64,000 nt of DNA, from the NCBI RefSeq assembly GCF_036884275.1, contig NZ_CP145607.1, positions 2,653,001 through 2,717,000 on the forward strand, written 5' to 3'. The notes beneath the pieces were generated by a model. That model worked only from the letters and a program-made list of their open reading frames with translations, was not told the DNA's origin and ran no database searches. Made by a program: the position numbers and the translations under genes. Of this stretch, positions 60,134-64,000 are shown in pieces; positions within the stretch are counted from its first letter, which is position 1; each line of letters begins with the position of its first letter. This DNA is from Sphingomonas kaistensis. GTDB taxonomy: Bacteria > Pseudomonadota > Alphaproteobacteria > Sphingomonadales > Sphingomonadaceae.

Positions 60134-60955
60134 TTACGAGAGAGGGGCCGGTCTGTTCCGCAGAGGGAAGGGCACCACGCGATTCGCGCTGTCGTGACCG
60201 ATGTCCGCGCGGCCGCCGTAGGGCACGCTCGACAGCTCGCACCAGTGCCGCGCGACCGCCTCCAGCTCGGCCCCGAACGGCCGGTCGTTGGCCTTCAGCG
60301 CGCAGCGCCCGAGGCGCAGCCGGCGCAGCCTGGCGAAGCCCGGCTGACTGCTGACGTGGAACAGGAACCGGTCGATCCGGTACAGCTCCTCGTCGACTTC
60401 CTCGATCAGCAGCTCGGCCCCGCTCATATCGGGCTCGAGCACCGTTCCCATCAGGCTCGACAGCACTACGAGGTTGAAAGCGAAGGCCGGGCCGTCGAGA
60501 TCGGGCTCCAGCGCGCCGAAATCGTTCTTCGCCAGCCAACGCAGCGTCCGGAGAGCCGCATCCGCGCCGCCTTCGCGCAACACGTCCTGCGCCATCGGCC
60601 CGTGCGCCACCGCCAGCCCGGCCTTGTGCAACGCCGCCAGCAGGAACCCACCGTCGCTATAGCCCACGACTCGCTTCCACCGCGCGCCTTCGGGTAGGTC
60701 GTCGAGAAGAGCGCCGGCGATACGATTGGAGCCATAGCCGCCACGCGCGAACCACACCCCGTCGATCTCGGGATCGGCAAGCATCTCGCGCAGTGCGCCG
60801 AGGCGAACGTGATCGGGCCCGGCAAAATGCCCGTCTTCGAGGAAGCATTGCGGGTGAATGACGAGGCTCGCCCCGACTTCCGCCGCCAATGCCTGCACGC
60901 GTTCGGCCGCTTCGACCTTCAACGGGCAGCTCGGCGCCACCACTCCGATCCTCAT
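60134..60955 (-). CDS. ldcA: LD-carboxypeptidase (LdcA-like)
   Basis: A 273-residue peptidase S66 family protein: MRIGVVAPSCPLKVEAAERV, WFARGGYGSNRI, the nucleophile Ser in VVGYSDGGFLLAALHKAG, and the Glu/His region toward the C-terminus (EEVDEELYRIDRFLFHV). It would remove the terminal D-Ala from muropeptide tetrapeptides in the cytoplasm. It is divergent from the Mpl-like gene with 51 bases between starts, so the two are likely coregulated. Confidence 0.88.
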   Translation of the reverse strand: MRIGVVAPSCPLKVEAAERVQALAAEVGASLVIHPQCFLEDGHFAGPDHVRLGALREMLADPEIDGVWFARGGYGSNRIAGALLDDLPEGARWKRVVGYSDGGFLLAALHKAGLAVAHGPMAQDVLREGGADAALRTLRWLAKNDFGALEPDLDGPAFAFNLVVLSSLMGTVLEPDMSGAELLIEEVDEELYRIDRFLFHVSSQPGFARLRRLRLGRCALKANDRPFGAELEAVARHWCELSSVPYGGRADIGHDSANRVVPFPLRNRPAPLS

Positions 60956-61006
60956 CGCGCTCTTGCTCCGTTGCCCTTCGCCCAGCTCCTCAATAGGGCG
61001 GTCGGC

Positions 61007-62389
61007 ATGACCTCTTCCAGCACCTTCTTCTGCGGCATCGGCGGCAGCGGCATGCTTCCCCTCGCCTGCATCGTCCGCGCGCGCGGCGGCGATGTCGCCG
61101 GTTCCGACCGGGCGCTCGATGCCGGCCGGCTCGGTGCCAAGTTCGAATTCCTGAAGGCGCAAGGAATAGCGCTCCACCCGCAGGACGGCAGCGGCCTCGC
61201 GCCCGGCATGACTTTGGTCACCTCGGCGGCGGTCGAAGCTACCATCCCCGACGTCGCCCGCGCCAAGGAACTCGGCCTCCCCCACCTCACCCGCCCGCAA
61301 CTGCTTGCCGAGCTTCTTAACGATGCAAAGACCAGCATCGCGGTGGGTGGGACCTCGGGGAAATCCACCGTCACCGGAATGATCGGCTGGATCCTCCATT
61401 GTGCAGGCCGCAAGCCGACGGTGATGAACGGCGCGGTGATGAAGAATTTCGTCTCGCCCGAAACTCCCTTTGCCAGCGCGCTGGTCGGCGACCCCGACCT
61501 GTTCGTGAGCGAGGTCGACGAAAGCGACGGCTCGATCGCGCTCTATCGGCCATCGGTCGCGGTGCTAAACAACGTGTCCCTCGACCACAAGGAAATGGAC
61601 GAGCTGCGTGCGCTGTTCGGGGGCTTCCTCGCGGCGGCGGGGACGGCGGTCGTAAACATGGACGATGCGGAAAGCGCGGCGATCGCACCCGCCGGGGTGA
61701 TCGGCTTCGGCTTCGACAGCGTCGCTGCCGTGCAAGGGTCAGATCTGTACCTGGCGGCCGATGGCAGTACCTTCGCCGTCACCGTGGGCGACCAGCGGGC
61801 CGAGGTGCGCCTCCCCCTCCCCGGGAGGCACAATGCCCTGAACGCACTCGCCGCCATCGCCGCGACCCGTGCGCTGGGCGTGCCCCTCGGCGCCGCCGCT
61901 GATGCTCTGAGCTCCTTCCAGGGCCTGAAGCGCCGGTTGGAGACCGTCGGCAACGCGAAAGGGGTCACCGTGATCGACGACTTCGCCCACAACCCCGACA
62001 AGATTGCCGCCACCCTCGCCACCCTGACCGCGCGCGACGGCCGACTGCTCGTCATGTTCCAGCCACACGGCTACGGCCCGCTCGCCAAGATGGGCGACGA
62101 GCTTGCCGCCACTTTCGCGGAAGGCCTCCGCGACGGGGATGTGCTGGTCCTTTCCGACCCCGTCTACCAGGGCGGCACCGTGGACCGCTCGCGCGGATCG
62201 GAATGGTTGGTCGAGGCGGTTCGCACCCAGGGCGGCACGGCCGAGCATCTGCCCGAGCGTCCCGCCATCGCCGCCCGGCTGCTCAAGCTTGCGCGGCCCG
62301 GCGACACCATCGCCATCCTCGGCGCGCGTGACGACACGCTGAGCGAATTTGCAGCGGAGCTGGTCGGGAACTTGGGCCTTCGCGACTGA
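61007..62389 (+). CDS. mpl: UDP-N-acetylmuramate:L-Ala-gamma-D-Glu-meso-Dap ligase-like (Mpl)
   Basis: A 460-residue Mur ligase family protein. N-terminal Rossmann CGIGGSGMLPLACIVRARGG, the ATP loop VGGTSGKSTVTGMIGW, the EVDESDGSIALY segment with the usual active-site Glu, and a C-terminal domain with IDDFAHNPDKIAATLATL. MurC is the alternative, but the length and the neighbour, an LD-carboxypeptidase that makes the tripeptide Mpl uses, favour the recycling ligase. ATG at 61007 follows AGGG. Confidence 0.85.
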   Translation: MTSSSTFFCGIGGSGMLPLACIVRARGGDVAGSDRALDAGRLGAKFEFLKAQGIALHPQDGSGLAPGMTLVTSAAVEATIPDVARAKELGLPHLTRPQLLAELLNDAKTSIAVGGTSGKSTVTGMIGWILHCAGRKPTVMNGAVMKNFVSPETPFASALVGDPDLFVSEVDESDGSIALYRPSVAVLNNVSLDHKEMDELRALFGGFLAAAGTAVVNMDDAESAAIAPAGVIGFGFDSVAAVQGSDLYLAADGSTFAVTVGDQRAEVRLPLPGRHNALNALAAIAATRALGVPLGAAADALSSFQGLKRRLETVGNAKGVTVIDDFAHNPDKIAATLATLTARDGRLLVMFQPHGYGPLAKMGDELAATFAEGLRDGDVLVLSDPVYQGGTVDRSRGSEWLVEAVRTQGGTAEHLPERPAIAARLLKLARPGDTIAILGARDDTLSEFAAELVGNLGLRD

Positions 62390-62400
62390 TTGATCCGGCC

Positions 62401-62754
62401 ATGGCCAATGGCTGGAAACTCGACCGCGCCGAGCGCGACACCCTGCTCCGCGACCACCCGCCCCGTTATGCCGAGGTTTTGGCCGACCACGTTACCCTCG
62501 ACGTCCGCAAGAACGAGCCGCCGCACGAGGTCAAAGCCGCGATCGTCGGGCGCACCGATGACGACAAGGGGGTCGAAGCGATGGTGGTGACCATCGACGG
62601 CACCGTCGACCGGCCCGACGGCTCGACCTTTCACATAACATGGTCGCTTGGCGAAGGCCGCCGCGCCAAGGAAAGCAACGAGGTGCTGAAGGAGCGCGGG
62701 TGGAAGGAGCTCGACCACCCCGTGCCGATCACCCTCACTCCCGCCACGCTGTGA
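62401..62754 (+). CDS. Hypothetical protein
   Basis: A 117-residue protein starting MANGWKLDRAERDTLLRDHP, with a beta-rich middle (PHEVKAAIVGRTDDDKGVEA, MVVTIDGTVDRPDGSTFHIT) and a Lys/Glu-rich end. Its stop overlaps the following nucleotidase start by one base (TGATG), so the two are probably translated together. Family not recognised. Confidence 0.7.
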   Translation: MANGWKLDRAERDTLLRDHPPRYAEVLADHVTLDVRKNEPPHEVKAAIVGRTDDDKGVEAMVVTIDGTVDRPDGSTFHITWSLGEGRRAKESNEVLKERGWKELDHPVPITLTPATL

Positions 62755-63242
62755 TGGCCGAGCCCAGGCTATTTCTCGATTGCGACGGCGTGCTGGCGGA
62801 TTTCGATGCGGGCGTGCGCAGGCTGCTTGGCACCGATGCCAAGTCGTTTGAAGCGGCGCGCGGCAAAGGCGAGTTCTGGAAGCGCCTCGCCCGCGCCGGC
62901 GATTTCTACGCCTCGCTGCCCAAGATGCCCGACGCGGACGAGCTGTTCGACGCGGTCCGGCATCTGAAGCCCACCATCCTCACCGGCCTCCCCATCGGCA
63001 AGTGGGCCGCCCCGCAAAAGGTCACCTGGGCGGCCGAGCACTTTCCCGGGGTGCCCATCATCACCTGCATGGCCCGCGACAAGCATCGGCACATGACGGG
63101 TGCCGACGTGCTGGTCGACGACAGCGAGCGGCATAGGGACGCGTGGGAAGAAGCGGGCGGGATCTACGTGCTCCACACCAGCGCACGCGACAGCATCGCG
63201 CGGCTGGCGGAGATCTATCCGAGCGTCGAAGTCTCCCGCTAA
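62754..63242 (+). CDS. HAD-superfamily 5'-nucleotidase-like protein
   Basis: A 162-residue HAD protein: LFLDCDGVLADFDAGVRRLL (Asp-x-Asp nucleophile and acid), LKPTILTGLPIGKWAAPQKV for motif II, and ADVLVDDSERHRDAWEEAGG for the metal-binding acid pair. This fits the NT5C-like deoxynucleotidase group. Overlaps the preceding gene by one base and is followed by a palindromic interspersed repeat. Confidence 0.83.
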   Translation: MAEPRLFLDCDGVLADFDAGVRRLLGTDAKSFEAARGKGEFWKRLARAGDFYASLPKMPDADELFDAVRHLKPTILTGLPIGKWAAPQKVTWAAEHFPGVPIITCMARDKHRHMTGADVLVDDSERHRDAWEEAGGIYVLHTSARDSIARLAEIYPSVEVSR

Positions 63243-63246
63243 AGCT

Positions 63247-63322
63247 CGTCATTGCGAGGCGCAAAGCAACGACGCAATCCAGCTGCGGGGCAGTAGATTG
63301 CTTCGCTACACTCGCAATGACG
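63247..63322. repeat. Palindromic interspersed repeat with CGTCATTGCGAG ends
   Basis: CGTCATTGCGAG at 63247-63258 is the exact inverse of CTCGCAATGACG at 63311-63322; the arms extend inward with GCAAAGCAACGACGCAATCC and AGATTGCTTCGCTACA around a GC-rich middle. Repeats with these ends are dispersed in many bacterial genomes. It fills most of the gap between the nucleotidase and the last gene. Confidence 0.85.
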
Positions 63323-63337
63323 AAAGTCGGAAGCGCC

Positions 63338-63889
63338 TCAGGCGGCATCCGCCATGTCGACCTTCTCGACCCATTCCGGCCAGAAGACGGCTTCGCGGTT
63401 CGACCAGCCGGGCGCCGTAGCCGCGCTTTCGCTGATCGATTGCAAGAGCAGCCGGCGGCGATCGGGATGCAAGTGCGGCAGCGCGGCAGCCGCGCAGAAC
63501 GCCGCCGGCAGCCACGGCCGCGCCGCGGCGCCGAGCAGTCGCTCGTACAGGAAACGGAACGCCGCGAAGTTCGGGATCCGATCCTGCCCGAGATCGAACG
63601 CGGTCAGCGTGATCAGCAGGCCCATGAACGGGTCGATGGTGTCGAGCCCACTGTCGTCCGGCACCTGCATCCGCAGCGCGTCGAGCTGCTTGTAGAGCCG
63701 GCCCTGCGCGCGGATCGACGCCGCTTCGCCTTCGTCGCGCGCCCAGCAATCAAGCGCGTCCCGGCGGCCAAAGGCGATGTCGAGGCTGCGGCGAATGTAG
63801 CGCTGGGTCGCCTTCGGAAACCCGGCAAACTCCTTCATTTCGCTCAGCAGCAACGCTCCACCGGCAGGCTGCGTCGAACGCGTCGTCAT
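63338..63889 (-). CDS. Hypothetical protein
   Basis: A 183-residue protein starting MTTRSTQPAGGALLLSEMKE, mostly helical (RRSLDIAFGRRDALDCWARD, IPNFAAFRFLYERLL, RPWLPAAFCAAAALPHL). ATG at 63889 follows AAGGAG nine bases upstream. It lies just after the palindromic repeat and reads toward it. Family not recognised. Confidence 0.65.
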   Translation of the reverse strand: MTTRSTQPAGGALLLSEMKEFAGFPKATQRYIRRSLDIAFGRRDALDCWARDEGEAASIRAQGRLYKQLDALRMQVPDDSGLDTIDPFMGLLITLTAFDLGQDRIPNFAAFRFLYERLLGAAARPWLPAAFCAAAALPHLHPDRRRLLLQSISESAATAPGWSNREAVFWPEWVEKVDMADAA

Positions 63890-64000
63890 GGCACCCAGCT
63901 CCTTAACCTCGGACTGGAAGTTATGCCGACACAAGCGTTTCCACTTGCTTAACCATCGACCTAACCCCGGTTCATATTGAAACCGGTTCGGGCGGCGATT

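Noticed and set aside
1..64000. CRISPR array
   Set aside because: No set of regularly spaced direct repeats with unique spacers was seen; the dyad repeats are separated by whole genes.
1..64000. Insertion sequence or transposase gene
   Set aside because: No DDE transposase motifs or terminal inverted repeats flanking a transposase were found; the only recombinases are the tyrosine integrase and the serine recombinase.

Overview
The window looks like a chromosome segment of a GC-rich alphaproteobacterium of the order Sphingomonadales. The evidence is a permuted two-piece tmRNA, two TonB-dependent receptors, NosP/NahK-type sensing proteins, a MucR-type zinc-finger regulator, a SWIB-domain protein, and short intergenic dyad repeats of a kind common in sphingomonads. 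Function calls rest on reading motifs in the translations. No database search was run.

Layout. (1) 1-7.9 kb is an integrated-element-like region: tyrosine integrase with an overlapping excisionase-like gene, MucR-type regulator, serine recombinase, several unrecognised genes, a tandem-XRE/adenine-methyltransferase fusion, a ParB-like gene and a sparsely coding 1.1 kb stretch with large inverted repeats. (2) 8.2-29.9 kb is a quinoprotein alcohol-oxidation locus: TonB receptor, pseudoazurin, aldehyde dehydrogenase, DUF779 protein, FIST (NosP-like) sensor, hybrid kinase (NahK-like), LuxR regulator, PQQ alcohol dehydrogenase with the Asp-x-Asp signature of lanthanide enzymes, periplasmic binding protein, cytochrome c, beta-propeller protein, porin, acetyl-CoA synthetase, metallohydrolase, SoxYZ-like carrier, CXXCW protein, second TonB receptor and cytochrome b561. 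(3) 30.1-34.8 kb is an accessory stretch of small genes, most of them followed within 15 bases of the stop codon by a 24-base dyad repeat. (4) 34.9-48.9 kb holds tRNA-Val, a MarR-like regulator, cysQ and a leucine/isovalerate catabolism region (isovaleryl-CoA dehydrogenase, both methylcrotonyl-CoA carboxylase subunits with bioB between them, SDR, thiolase), plus a broken M13 peptidase, a ribosome hibernation factor and a nitronate-monooxygenase-like protein. (5) 49-64 kb is housekeeping: nadC, metallophosphoesterase, phosphotransferase, M3 peptidase, a Nudix/TPM/TPM/TPM/LemA operon, ssrA, extensin-like and SWIB proteins, a divergent ldcA-like/mpl-like muropeptide recycling pair, and small enzymes.

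How the genes work together. In region 2 the parts make a plausible path from alcohol to acetyl-CoA: periplasmic PQQ dehydrogenase passing electrons to cytochrome c (possibly pseudoazurin or b561), cytoplasmic NAD aldehyde dehydrogenase, then acetyl-CoA synthetase. The FIST/kinase/LuxR genes are the obvious local regulators and the TonB receptors are candidates for metal or cofactor uptake. No PQQ biosynthesis genes are present in the window. In region 4 the liu genes oxidise and carboxylate isovaleryl-CoA, with biotin synthase made from the same operon as the biotin-dependent carboxylase. The hydratase and HMG-CoA lyase steps are not in the window.
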